Of a stretch of 64,000 bases of DNA, positions 9,335 through 20,273 are shown piece by piece. The stretch's first letter is position 1. Each line of letters starts with the position of its first letter. Made by a program: the position numbers and the translations under genes. Source of the DNA: Selaginella moellendorffii (lineage: Eukaryota > Streptophyta > Lycopodiopsida > Selaginellales > Selaginellaceae); assembly GCF_000143415.4 (NCBI RefSeq), contig NW_003314314.1, forward strand, positions 927,443 to 991,442, given 5' to 3'. The notes beneath the pieces were generated by a model. The model was not told the DNA's origin and made no database searches. It worked only from the letters and a program-made list of their open reading frames with translations.

Positions 9335-12300
9335 TGGAGGGACCTTGCGCGAATAAGTTAGTGACCCCTCCATCTTTCTTTCGGGAGTATCATCAAGAGG
9401 TTCACTCGGCACCAGTTCATCCAGTGTTTACTTTCCAAGCTCGTTTTTATAACAAGAGGTCTCCTATTCTTCTCTCCGTGTTGGTTGATACAGGTTCGAG
9501 TTTATCTTCTATTGCTCGACCTATTGCCACACGTTGTCGTCTACACTTGCATCGTGCGGCGGATCCAGTTTTCATTCTTTATGGCAACAGCCGTACACAT
9601 GCATGTGCACGAGATGAGGCGGATCTGGTTGTGCGTGTGGGTGATTTCGAGCTTGAGTTGCAGTCGTTGCGGGTGGTGCCGAGTCAAGCTTTTGACCTCA
9701 TTCTTGGTATGGATTGGTTGCAGCGCAATCATGCCAAGTGTGACTTTGAGGCTTCTCCCCCTTGTCTCATACTTCCTTATGTTTCATCCATTCCTCTCAC
9801 TTCCGTACTTCTTCGTCCCTCTACTTTTACCTCTGCTTCCATTACTTTTGTTCCCCCACTATTTCCTCTTGTGTCTCCATCTTGTTCTACTCTTCCCTTT
9901 TCCGATCCCTCCGATGATCTTTGTGTTGCAGCTATTGACCAGCTCATGAAGGAGTATTCTGATCTCTTTGACTTTGACCTATCGTCTGGGGCCAAGATTG
10001 CCACACGTCATCCCATTCCAACCGGGGATGCTCGTCCAATCAAGGTTCCTGTTCGTCGTCGGTCACCCAAGGAGATCAAGATTTTACGTGCAAACGTCAA
10101 GGAGATGTTGGAGAAGGGTGTTATTCGGAAGTCGCGGAGTCCTTGGGCATGTGAACCTCATTTTGTGACGAAGCCTGATAGGAGTATTCGTTTCTGCATC
10201 GACTATCGTCCATTAAATGAACTGACGATCCCGGACGTGTACCCTCTTCCTCACACTGCTGATCTCTTGGATCGTCTGGGGCGAAGTCGTTGGTTCACCA
10301 AGCTAGATCTTGCTTTTGGGTATTGGCAAGTACCGATGGCCGAAGAAGATATTCCTAAGACTACTTTTCGTACACCATTTGGTTTGTACGAGTTCTTGGT
10401 GATGCCATTTAGTTTGAACAATGCTCCAGCAACTTTTCAGCGGATGATGGACGAGGTTCTTTGCGATATGCCGGAGGTGACGGCTGACTTCATTGATGAT
10501 GTCTTGATCCACTCGGAGGGGACGTGGGAGGAGCATGTTCGTGATGTTTGTAAAGTGTTGGATCAGCTACGCGACGTTGGTTTAAAGCTGAAGCGGTCAA
10601 AGTGCGTGTTTGGGTCCAAGGACACAACTTATCTTGGGTACCGTATTTCTCGTGAGGGTTTGCAAGTTGATCCTGACAAACTTGTGGCTGTTCTAAAGTT
10701 CCCTACTCCGAAGTGTGTGAATGATGTGCAGCGTTTTTTGGGTAAGGTGCAGTATCTCGGTCGTTTTGTGGATCATCTTTCCGATCGCACTACACCATTG
10801 CGAGCGTTGCTGAAGTCATCAACGTCATCTTTCATCTGGTCTCCAGATTGTGAGCGGGCGTTCGTGAATCTCAAAGAGCTATTGACGACTCCTCCGGTTT
10901 TGGCATATCCTGACTACACTCGACCTTTTATTTTGCGCGTGGATGCTTCTGACATCGGTCTTGGAGGTGTGTTGATGCAAGAGAGCTCGAGTGTGCCTGG
11001 TCAGTGCCATCCCATTGCATACATAAGCCGTACATTACAACCAGCGGAGATGAACTACTCCACGACAGAGAAGGAGTGTTTAGCAATAGTCTGGGGTTTC
11101 GAGAAACTTCATGCATATCTACATGGTTCTCGGACGTTACTTGAAGGTGACCATGCTGCTGTTACTTCATTATTGAAGCGGAAGAACCTGGTTGGTCGTA
11201 CGGCTCGATGGGCTTTGAAGCTTCAGATATATGATTTCGATGTTGTTCATCGCCTAGGGAGTTCTATGGCTGATGCTGATGCCCTTTCTCGAGCTCCTCT
11301 TGCTTCTCCACTCACTTCTCATGTTTTTGACGAACCTGTTGTTCCAGCATCTGTGGATTTTCTAGATGAGGATTCTGTGCCGTCGGCGGTTGCTGTCCTT
11401 GACGTTCAGTGTCCACAGGGCGTAGAGCAAGATCTACCTTCTCTTGATGAGGTTCGCGAGGCTCAAAAGATTGAGCCGTGGATTCGAAGGCTTCGAGATG
11501 AGTTTGAGAATCCTGCATCACTTGCTGATGACTTGCCTTTCCGGCATTTACATTCTCAATATCACCTTGAAGATGGCCTTCTTTATTTTGTGGGGACGGA
11601 TCCTGATGATCATTTACGGCTGGTGGTGCCTTCGGTGTTTATTCCGCGGTTTCTCCATGCCTACCATGATTCTCCTGTTCTAGGTGGGCATATGGGACAC
11701 CGTCGTGTCACTGAGAAGCTGCGTAGGTCTTTCTATTGGCTAGAGATGCGACGTGATATTATCCGGTATGTGCGTAGCTGCGTTTGGTGCCAAGCTCGTA
11801 ATACTCCCCCTTGTGCTGCGGAAGGACGGTTGGAGTCAATTGCAGTTTCCCGTCCGTTTGAGTTGGTGGCGTTTGATCTTATGGGACCTTTTCCACGATC
11901 GATTGCTGGCAATGAGTATGTTATTATTGCTTCTGACTACTTGACTCGTTGGGTGGAAGTTGGTGCTCTTGCTAGTGCCTCTGCAACTGCTGTTGGATAC
12001 TTCCTCCTCAATCGAGTGGTGTTCCAGCATTCTTGTCCAGAGCAGATTCTTTCGGATAATGGTCCTGCATTTATGGCTGAGGTATTTCATGTTTTGACAT
12101 CTCGATTGGGGATACGCCACACTTTTACGAGTGTTTATCATCCACAATCAGACGGTCTGGTGGAACGGCTCATTCGGACATTCAAAGGGATGATAGCGAA
12201 GTATGTGAACTTTCAGCATTCGGATTGGGATAGTTATTTGCCGTCTCTTCGGTATGCCTATGTCACAGGGGTGCAGAGTTCTGTTGGTGCTTCACCATAT

Positions 12301-12798
12301 AAACTTCTATATGGTCATGATCCAATATTACCAACGGAGCTGGGTTTACCTTCGCGGTTGCCACGAGTTCCTGATGCTAGGTCATGGGATCAATATTTGA
12401 CAAGCATTCTTCCACTTGTCCGCGCAGAGTCTGCTGAACACTTAGGCCGCGTACACGTGGGACAACAACGGCGCTACAATTCCCATCATCGTCCACCTGC
12501 AGAGTACAAAGTGGATGATTTGGTGTTGGTCCGTTTTCCCCATCTTACGGTACGTGGTTTATCTAAGGGGCTCCTTGCGCAGTGGAAAGGACCGTATCGG
12601 GTGTTGCGGCAAGTTGGACCACAAGTTTATGAGGTTCGGCATGACGTTCAGTAGGCCGATCCTCCGGAGATTGTGCATGTGCAGCAGTTAAAACGCTTCA
12701 TACAAAGGGATCAGGAGCAGTTAGTACCGTCTACAGATCCGCCGATGCCTCCTCCTGACGTTCCTCTAGATCCTGGCCCATCTACAAGAGAACCCTGA
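9313..12798 (+). pseudogene. pol: pol of element 1 (PR-RT-RNaseH-INT), late nonsense codon
   Basis: The pol frame is open from 9199; the entry starts just after the slippery site. Domains in order: aspartic protease (VDTGSS) near 9484; reverse transcriptase with the YxDD-box variant FIDDVL near 10490; RNase H (DASDIGLGGVL) near 10942; integrase with an HHCC zinc finger (CVWCQARN) and a D,D-35-E core (DNGPAF, then PQSDGLVERL). A GPY-type module (KGPYRVL) follows. TAG at 12652-12654 replaces the CAG seen in element 2, then 47 more codons run to TGA at 12798. No chromodomain is visible. The catalytic residues look intact. Confidence 0.9.
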
Positions 12799-12815
12799 TG
12801 GCCTTCCATTATTCC

Positions 12816-12827
12816 GAGAGGAGGGGA
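12816..12827 (+). other. Polypurine tract of element 1
   Basis: GAGAGGAGGGGA ends three bases before the 3' LTR. This is the expected plus-strand priming site. Confidence 0.8.
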
Positions 12828-12830
12828 TGA

Positions 12831-13005
12831 TGTGAGGGCCAAGTGTACGGCTACGATGCCGTATACTAATATTAGCGTAGTGGGATTTTGGTAGCCGTCG
12901 GATTGGTTTCAATCTGGACCACTCGCTCCTGTATATAAGCTAGGGTTTTTAGGCTAATTGATATGCACATTTCTGTATTCTCTTTCCATATTCCATGCAC
13001 TCACA
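12831..13005 (+). repeat. 3' LTR of gypsy element 1
   Basis: 175 bp, nearly identical to 7984-8158, with the same TATA region. The flanking sequence CCTCAATGTGC continues the left arm of the inverted duplication. Confidence 0.92.
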
Positions 13006-13972
13006 CCTCAATGTGCTAAAATAGAAAACCCCCAGGACTACTGCATCCGCTAGTATGAATGGCCTTTGAATGGATTCATGATGGTCATGATGCTCATACA
13101 TGTGATGGGCCATAACAGGCACACATGGCATGTTACAAGCAAAGGTTAGTATTTGTAGATCAAGGATCTCTCTTGGTCTCCCAAAACACAGCGATCTGGA
13201 GAGGTATGGTTTGATCTGTAAAAAAGGAATTTGAATTTCATGTAGGCGTCATTTAGGTGCCAGGAACACCAATTCTGACTAAAGTTGCGAGGCTTATACT
13301 TGTATCTGATATGCTTCATAACATCCCGTGAAGAATAACAGTTATTATGGAGAGTTTCAATGACTATAATATAACAGGACAAATAACACCCGAAGCTCTA
13401 AAGGATCATATTTTATCGTGAACACTGTGCTTCTGAGTTCCTGGACGAGGAATTGTACGGAAATGCATTAACAATGTCACGAGAAAAACCATTTGCAAAA
13501 GAATATTCCTTTCAAATGTACAAAGAAATATAAAGCCCTTTCAGGGCATCAGACAACAATGTCAAGCATAAGCCTCGCAACTTTAGTTAGAATTGGTGTT
13601 CCTGGCACCTACATGATGCCTACATGAAATTCAAATTCCTTTTTTACAGATCAAACCATACCTCTCCAGATCGCTGTGTTTTGGGAGACCAAGAGAGATC
13701 CTTGATCTACAAATACTAACCTTTGCTTGTAACATGCCATGTGTGCCTGTTATGGCCCATCACATGTATGAGCATCATGACCATCATGAATCCATTCATA
13801 CTAGTCTTGGGGGTTTTGCAGCCTATTTCAGCACATTGAGAGAAATATGAAAAAAAAATTAAAAAATGCGGAAGGGTATAATCTGGGAATATACCCTATG
13901 TAGTTTGCCAGGTGTGGGATGATCAGTTTGTCTTACTGTAATCACATCAAACAAGAAATTTAGAATCCTATG
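13006..13972. repeat. Centre of the large inverted duplication
   Basis: 13006-13300 and the reverse complement of about 13575-13850 match almost base for base, for example the tract TGTGATGGGCCATAACAGGC. About 270 bp of unique sequence lies between them. With the gene arms (6722-7983 and 13851-15366) this makes a palindrome-like structure interrupted by element 1. No separate gene is seen. Confidence 0.85.
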
Positions 13973-15366
13973 TTACTTCTCTTGCAAACTCCAACCATCG
14001 AAGGTATGAATCACAACTTCGTACTTTTCGTTAATCCATTCGCCCCTCCGAGAAAGCCAAATATAATGTGAATCATCACAAATCAACCAACCGTCAAACT
14101 TATCATCAGTTGCAATCTGTGTCCTCCAGAATCGATTAAATGGAAAAGGCAGACGTCCATTCTTCACAAGAAAATCCTGGAACCGCAGTGCAATATTCCC
14201 TGAAAATCTGGTAATTAGAATCTGCAGGACCGCTTCCATTGTAATCTTATCCAAACGCCAGAAAGTCCAATGCTGCAGAAGCAAACTCAACCGAGAAGAG
14301 AAAACCACAATGTCCCGCAAGCCCTGCACATCCTGAATCACTGTAGCTGATGACTGCATAGGTGGAGTCTTCAAACATGTAGATACCATCTCTCTGGTAG
14401 CAGGCATACTAGTGTCAAGTACTTTCCTCTCATTAACTGGTGGATGAAGCTGATATCGATGGACTGGCTTGTGTCTTTGACCTTTAAGCTCCAAGACATA
14501 TGAAACCACAGTCTTCCTCAAAGAAGAGACAGGAACTTGCAATTCCGTTGAGACAATCCTCTCCGCAGATAAAAGAAGTGCCTTCTTTTTCCTTTTCCAC
14601 TCCTGGACCTGTAGCTGCTCCAACAATTTGACCCTCTTTCTTTCCTGGCCTTCATCTTCATCATTGACCTGCTGCTCCTCCTTGGCCCGTTGAGGATCCT
14701 CATCCGCCTGCTCACATTCCTCTAAATATTTCGTTACGTCCTGCACCTTCAAATCCCAGAGAATGCCAGGGTATGTGACTGAGAGTAAAGTTTTGTGCGG
14801 AAAGAGACTTTGAAAGTACACACACCGGGCCTTCGTATCAAGTGCTTGGAGCTCCTCTGCAATCAACCTTGTTACAGCGTAGGACAGCTTCGTTGTGATG
14901 TTGTCAAGAACATCATAAAGAACAAGAGTATCAGCAGCTCGTTTAAGACCCTGGACAACATGCTTCATGTGTCCCAAGTTCTTGGACCTCCTTCTTGAGC
15001 ATCTCAAGCTCCCGTCGCTGGAAAAGAAGTCTTGATGTCTTCTTCAATCCTGGTTAACCGACCTTCAGACACAAGCGGTAAACCCCGTGGCTGTAATTGA
15101 ATGGGCAGCTGCTTCTGGATTTCCTCCTGAATCTTGGGCTGCTTCTCAGCCTCCTCTTGAATCTCGGGCTGTCTCACTGTTTCCTCATGTCCCACTGTTT
15201 CCTCATGGCTCACTGTTTCCTTGGGCTGCGGATTTACCTCTTCAATATCCATGGAAAGACCAAAATCTTCATCTGGTTTGTGACTTTCCCCTGTAGAGAT
15301 TCTACGCTTACGACGGGTAAGAGTCTTACTCTTGGGATCCAGAGGTACATAGATCATAAGCGCCAT
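13973..15366 (-). CDS. Unknown protein gene, right arm, possibly frameshifted
   Basis: I do not recognise this family. The reading starts MALMIYVPLDPKSK at 15366. A Glu/Gln-rich stretch with short repeats follows (SHEETVGHEETVRQPE, then EEAEKQPKIQEEIQKQ). The frame closes near 15007, while a second frame continues with LIAEELQALDTK, an acidic/basic coiled-coil-like region and a conserved C-terminal part (DDKFDGWLICDDSHYIW) to WSLQEK. Two breaks lie around 15070-14990. One could be an intron ending CTTTTCCAG. The other is a single extra base at GGGACAC compared with GGATTC in the left arm. It is either a spliced gene with a frameshift or a pseudogene. Its inverted partner at 6722-7880 is more decayed. 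Confidence 0.55.
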
Positions 15367-15480
15367 ACCACAATAGGAAGGAGGAGAAAATCCACGTCTT
15401 TCCTAGAACTCTAGCTCCTTTCTTAGTGTCATAACGAGCCAGTGGAATATTCGCTATTTTAACAAACTAGGGCTCTGTTT

Positions 15481-15490
15481 TTAGGGTTTA
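15481..15490 (+). promoter_or_regulatory. Telo-box in UTP23 leader
   Basis: TTAGGGTTTA ends four bases before the UTP23 ATG. Telo-boxes are typical of plant ribosome and translation gene promoters and leaders. Confidence 0.5.
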
Positions 15491-15494
15491 TGCA

Positions 15495-16567
15495 ATGAGG
15501 GTGAAGAGGCAGAAGCGCTACCGCAAGGCCGTGCGCTTCCTCAAGGCTTCGTTTGGCTTCCGGGAGCCCTTCAAAGTCCTCTGTGACGGTAATTTTCAGC
15601 ACTCTGTCCTCCACAACATTCGCAAAGGCAGCGAAGACTTCGACAAGCTCTTGTCGCAGGCGCTGGGAGGAGCCGCCAAGGCGTTTACTACCAGGTCTGC
15701 GGTAAAATGTAGCTATCCACTGGAAGAAAAACGAAGAGAATTTCTTCTATCAGGTGTATCAATGCGGAGCTTAAAAAGCTTGGGACTTCTTTCTCGGACA
15801 CTCTAAATGCTGCTCGAAAGCTTCATCTTGCCAAGTAGGAAAACTGCTTTCGTTGTTTTGTTCTTCTCGGTTATAGAAAACTTTGTTGGTTTGTTCTATA
15901 GGTGCGATCACGAGCCTGCAAAAGGAGGGAGCGAGTGCTTGGAGTCGCTCGTGGAGAGCTTCAATCCGGAGCATTTTTTTGTGGCAACACAAGATGGTGA
16001 TTTACGCCAGAAGCTTCGAGTCGTAAGAATATTTTTCTTCCTCGTTTCTCTCTTTCGAAGATCACGATTTCTGTTTCTCTAGATGCCTGGTTGCGCTGTT
16101 GTCTACTCGAAGAAAACGTCGCTGTGTGTGGAACCGCCGTCAGAGTTCCAGCAGCAGTTTGCTAAGGAAGAGGAAAGCAAACGCGAAAGTTTGAAGTGTC
16201 GAGAGCAGCGACTTCTCTCTCATACCTCCGAGGACGAGGAACTTCCAAAGCGAAGCAAAAGTTTGATGGTGAGAGACCGGCCAACGTTCAAGAGAAAGCG
16301 AGCAAAAGTAAGTGTTTCTCGCTTCGTTTTAGTTCTTCTTCGCTAAGAAAGAGGTCATCGTCGCAGGGACCAAATCCACTTTCTTGCAAGAAAAAGAAAC
16401 AAGTTCCAGAAGTAAGAGTTCTTTCTTCTCTAAGATGACAGCTAAACATGAAAATGGTGTTGCAGGCATCAAACGATGGAGAGAGGTCTTCCCGGAAGAA
16501 AGTAAGGAGGAGAAATCGCAAGAAAAACAGCGTAAAAGAGGACGTGATCCATAAATCTCCTGCTTGA
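15495..16567 (+). CDS. UTP23: UTP23-like rRNA-processing PIN-domain protein (257 aa, 6 exons)
   Basis: A component of the small-subunit processome in the nucleolus, needed for early 18S rRNA processing. Exons are 15495-15694, 15754-15834, 15902-16022, 16083-16307, 16367-16411 and 16466-16567, all frame-consistent. It starts MRVKRQKRYRKAVRFLK, the basic family start. A PIN-like domain follows (FREPFKVLCDGNF; the Cys/His pair around KCDHEPAKGGSECLESLV; ATQDGDLRQKLR). The C-terminus carries the signature GPNPLSCKKKKQ and a highly basic tail. UTP23 differs from FCF1 by this tail, which supports the call. Confidence 0.92.
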
Positions 16568-16983
16568 GGTACATCTTTCGATTTTTCTTTTCTACACAGC
16601 TCAAGTTCTAGATCTTTGAAAGCCCGCGACGACTAATCGAGATGGATCGATTTATTGAGGGCTCCATCCAAGAAAAAAGAGATGCTCACGGTTTTCTTCC
16701 TTCCATTCACGAGAGTGATCGAAGAATTCTTTTTTCTAAAGGTGTTTCTAGCTCACTGGTTTCGAAAGAAAAAAGAAAATCCGAGAGTGCTGATAATCAT
16801 TAAAACGCCGTGGTCGAACCATGGTGTAACCGTGGTGTGACCATGGTGAACCGTGGTGTGACCGTGGTGTAACCGCGGTTACTGGGTGTATATATAATAG
16901 CCCTAGGAGCAAAAGAAGAGGTCAAGAGGAGAGCGAGAGGGGAGGTCTAGGAGCTTGGCGCTCGGTGATTTTGGAAGGAGATC
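16568..16983 (+). promoter_or_regulatory. TMA7 promoter region with short repeats and TATA box
   Basis: 16811-16880 holds five to six degenerate copies of an ~11-bp unit of the form CCGTGGTGTGA, ending in the perfect palindrome AACCGCGGTT. A TATA box, TATATATAAT, lies at 16889-16898, about 85 bp before the ATG. The spacing is right for a promoter; factor binding is unknown. Confidence 0.55.
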
Positions 16984-17478
16984 ATGTCGAGCAAGCAAGG
17001 TAATGCTATCGATTCCCTTCCCGATGCTCTAGGGTTGATTGATTGTGGAGATTGCGAGCGCTTTGTTTCCCTCGGTCTCCGGTTTAGATTCTCGGAATTT
17101 CTCCCGTCTCTTCTAGATCTCGGCTGTTCTTCTCTAGCCCTCCGCATTGCCGCTCTAATGTTTCGATTGTCCAGGTGGGAAGTTGAAGCCTCTCAAAGCT
17201 CCCAAATCCGACAAGAAGGATTACGACGAGGTAAGAGAAGAAGATCTTTCTTTTGGTTGCGCTTGCGCTGATCGATCGTCGCTTGGGCTTTCACAGGAGG
17301 ATAAGGCGCACATCGCGAAGAAGAAAGAAGAGGAGAAGGTAATTCCTTCCACGGCTCCTACTTATCTTCTTCCATTTCTCCCTCTTTTCTTTGGCAGGCA
17401 ATGAAGGAACTCAAGAGCAAGGCCTCCGGGAAAGGCCCTCTCACCAGTGGCGGCATCAAAAAGAGTGGGAAGAAGTAG
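16984..17478 (+). CDS. TMA7: TMA7 translation machinery-associated protein (64 aa, 4 exons)
   Basis: A small, highly conserved ribosome-associated protein. Exons are 16984-16999, 17175-17230, 17297-17338 and 17398-17478. The spliced product starts MSSKQGGKLKPLK and ends GPLTSGGIKKSGKK. In between lie KKDYDEEDKAHIAKKK and a Lys/Glu-rich helix. The 64-aa length is exactly that of the family. The first exon is only 16 nt, so this gene is easily missed by open-frame scanning. Confidence 0.95.
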
Positions 17479-17724
17479 CCCCGTACGGCCTTCGTACGGT
17501 ATGGCTGTAAAATCCCCTTCCGTAATGACAAGCTAAGTCGCATTTTGTGTCGTCCTAGTCAGTTGCCACGTTGCGAAAAGTCCTGACGTGTTAAGACCAT
17601 ATTATTCTCAATTAAATAATCTCTTTATTTCTTAATCGGTCCAATCAGCTGCCACGTTGCAAATCCACTCACAAGAAGATGACGTGTCACAGCATCCCGT
17701 ACTGCCACGTAAAGGCTACTTTGC

Positions 17725-19041
17725 CTACTTGTCTTTTACCTGTAACGCGCTTCGTATCCACTTCTCTACCATTTGCTGAGAGTTCACGCCTTGATCGGCT
17801 GGGACTAGGTGCCCGGCGCCCGAAACTACAACGTGAGTGAGCGTTCCATAGCTCCTCCAATACCCCGCGAAGGATTTCCCAACTTTCCAGATCTTCTTCT
17901 CGGCCGCGAAGAACTTCTCTCGGTGCTCCCACTCGAGCTGTCGCATCCAGTCCTCGGAAGCAACCACGCCGTCTTTGATGTCGTACTGCCCCTGGTAGAT
18001 CAAGATCGGGATCTCGAGCAGCAGCTCCTCGACCATCCACTTGACACTCTTCATCGTGTCGTTGGCCATGATCGTCCTCACCCGAGGATTGCAAGAGATC
18101 CACTGCGCCGCATCGTCGGCCTTGAGCGCCGCTTTCACTTCCTGGCGATTGAGGAACAAGGCCAGGAACTCGGTTCCATCCTCCGAGCAGTGGTATGGAA
18201 CGCTCCTTCTCACGTCCAGGACTGTTGCCAACCCGGTGACGTTCTCGATCCATTCCATGTACTGTGTTCTTGATTCGTAGGCGCCCTGCCAGTCTTCTCT
18301 CTCGATCGATGCCACCACCACCTTTGCTCGATCTTCCGCGTGGGATCTCTGGGCAGCGTCGAGCAGACCAAAGCTATAAGCAGTGGCGGCGTGGGTCTGG
18401 ACCTGGGTGATCGGATGCGTGAGACCATTGCCGATCATCAAGCCATCCAGCCGGAAAGAAGAGTTCTTGGAAGAGTTCTTGGATAGCTTCACCAAGTAGT
18501 GACCAAGAGCTGGGACGTATTTTCCAGCGTAGCTCTCCCCGGCGATGAAGAAAGGCCGGTTCTTGAACGAAGGATCAAGCTTGAAGAATTGGAGTAGAGC
18601 TTGATGGAGGTCTCGAGCAACCTCGTCTTGATTCACTGGAATATCATCGTCTTTCTCAGCGATGCTGTACCCTGTTCCTAGCGGATTATCGATGAAGACA
18701 ACACCAAACCTGTGATTCCAGGGCGCTTCGTTCCGGTGGAGCTGGAGATCCGGCGCCGTCCTCCAGGGACCAAATTCGTAGAAATTTCCAGTCATGCTTG
18801 AGCAGCCAGGGCCGCCTTGCAGCCACAGGATGATCGGCGTCGACGCCAGCGCCTCGGCAGGCTCGATTGCCTCGTAATAGGCGAAGAACATCTTGGAAGA
18901 GCGATCGAGAGGGAAATAGCCGGAGATTGTCGGCAGCGCCTCGGTCGGGAAGGGAGAAGAGACTTGATCATGGAGGAATTTGAAGGGATAGAACGCTCCT
19001 CCAGCTACCGCTGCCAGAATCACAGCCAAAGCGGAGATCAT
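17725..19041 (-). CDS. Serine carboxypeptidase-like protein (438 aa, intronless)
   Basis: S10-family serine carboxypeptidase, likely secreted or vacuolar, similar to the intronless SCPL50/51 type. The start at 19041 opens MISALAVILAAVAGGAF, a signal peptide. The oxyanion region is WLQGGPGCSS, the nucleophile GESYAGKYVPA, the catalytic Asp in YQGQYDIKDG, and the His in GAGHLVPADQ. Possible N-glycosylation sites occur (NSS, NVT). Length is normal. The substrate cannot be read from sequence; some SCPLs act as acyltransferases. It is divergent from the coiled-coil gene at 19153, with 111 bp between start codons. Confidence 0.92.
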   Translation of the reverse strand: MISALAVILAAVAGGAFYPFKFLHDQVSSPFPTEALPTISGYFPLDRSSKMFFAYYEAIEPAEALASTPIILWLQGGPGCSSMTGNFYEFGPWRTAPDLQLHRNEAPWNHRFGVVFIDNPLGTGYSIAEKDDDIPVNQDEVARDLHQALLQFFKLDPSFKNRPFFIAGESYAGKYVPALGHYLVKLSKNSSKNSSFRLDGLMIGNGLTHPITQVQTHAATAYSFGLLDAAQRSHAEDRAKVVVASIEREDWQGAYESRTQYMEWIENVTGLATVLDVRRSVPYHCSEDGTEFLALFLNRQEVKAALKADDAAQWISCNPRVRTIMANDTMKSVKWMVEELLLEIPILIYQGQYDIKDGVVASEDWMRQLEWEHREKFFAAEKKIWKVGKSFAGYWRSYGTLTHVVVSGAGHLVPADQGVNSQQMVEKWIRSALQVKDK

Positions 19042-19152
19042 CGTTCGGGGAAGAAACCCTAGCGACAAACAGTAAATTAAGGCGTAAAAAACGGCGGGAA
19101 ATCTCAACAGAAATTTAGGCTTAGGGTTCTTCGCGTGGAAACTACCCGAGAG
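19042..19152. promoter_or_regulatory. Bidirectional promoter, SCPL / coiled-coil gene
   Basis: 111 bp between divergent ATGs. It contains a telo-box AAACCCTA at 19054-19061 and a second TTAGGGTTC tract near 19121. Confidence 0.45.
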
Positions 19153-20273
19153 ATGGGCACCAATGGGCGGAGGTATGCAAGAAATCTCGATTTCTAGGCT
19201 TCGATTCTGATACTATTTCCTTGCAGCCACAGATCTCCCCGGCGCCTGTCGATGATCCACGAGGAAGCGACGAAGCTCGAGAAAGACACAATCAAGCTCG
19301 AGAAGGAGGCCAAAGACAAGGAGACGAAGCTTGCGAGCATCCGCGCCGCATTGGCGATGGAGCACCGGGTGCGAGAGGATATCAGGTAGTGTCCGGGACT
19401 TCCTTGAGCTTACATTTGATTTGGGGTTCCCCAAATCTTTCGCAGCAAAGAAGCTAAAAGCAAGGGCTCTTGGTGGCATTCCCCACAGGTATTTTTTCAT
19501 CACTATAGAACACTTCGTGATCGATTGAGCGGTCTTTTTTCTTCTTTTTTTTTTCCAGAGAAGCAAATGCAGTGATTTGCTATCAAGATCAAGGTCGAGC
19601 ACGAAACCATTACACGAGCTCAAGACGATTCGCAGTGGTTCTTCCTGCTCGTTAAGTGCGTCAGAGACCTTACTTCCACTTTGCATTTACATCTCAAATC
19701 TTTGTAGCTTTCCAGAGACGACTACCACCGAGAACGAGCTCATGAGCCGGATCTGCCAGGACATGACCATCGACCAAGACTATGATCTCGACAGCACCAG
19801 ATATAACTCGTCGCTCAAGAGAGCATCCAACATGCTACTGAGCTCTTTTGGCAGCGATACAAGTTTCGAAGGAACCAAGCTAAGCCAGTCATCATCCTCG
19901 GCTAGAGGAACTCCAGGCTAGTGCCTTTTTTTGTAGATCGTTTCCACTCGATCATTCGGTCTGGTCTCACACCTTGTTTTTTCAGTCGACCTGAGCCCGA
20001 GAAGGGATCGGTTCCCGGTGGAGGAGCAGCTAAGCCAGTCGAGCTCGATGCTTACGGACGATCCTCGCTGCATGGGGATTCAGACAGACCATTTCTGTCC
20101 ACCGTCAGTCATGGAAAACACTGCGGCTCCTCTTCCCCCGAAGCGTGAAAAGACTTACTTCGAGCACGTAAGTTTCCTCTCCTCTTTTGGTTTTAAGTTT
20201 GTGTTTGTTTTGGCAGCTCGTTGCGCAAGCTCACATGATTCCCAAGAGATCCCTGTACGAAACAAACATCTGA
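19153..20273 (+). CDS. Unknown plant protein with N-terminal coiled coil (253 aa, 7 exons)
   Basis: Not recognised. Exons are 19153-19172, 19227-19385, 19446-19488, 19559-19650, 19708-19916, 19986-20167 and 20217-20273. All are in frame if the fifth intron uses a GC donor (CCAG|GCTAGT). The start MGTNGRSHRSPRRLS is followed by a charged helix (EEATKLEKDTIKLEKEAK), then Ser-rich low-complexity sequence with the repeated LSQSSS. It ends LVAQAHMIPKRSLYETNI. The make-up suggests a scaffold or cytoskeletal/nuclear protein, but no domain supports a function. If the GC donor is not used the protein stops at 19920. Confidence 0.7.

Larger units (their letters stand above)
7984..13005 (+). mobile_element. 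Ty3/gypsy LTR retrotransposon, element 1 (5.0 kb)
   Basis: Two 175-bp LTRs (TGTGAG...CTCACA) flank gag and pol in the Ty3/gypsy order protease, RT, RNase H, integrase. By eye the LTRs differ at about four positions, so insertion was fairly recent. A polypurine tract abuts the 3' LTR. The element sits in the downstream flank of the left inverted-repeat arm. Comparison with the unoccupied right arm (near 13838-13850) shows no target-site duplication. It has two nonsense changes (in gag at 8483 and pol at 12652), so it is nearly but not fully intact. Confidence 0.95.
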
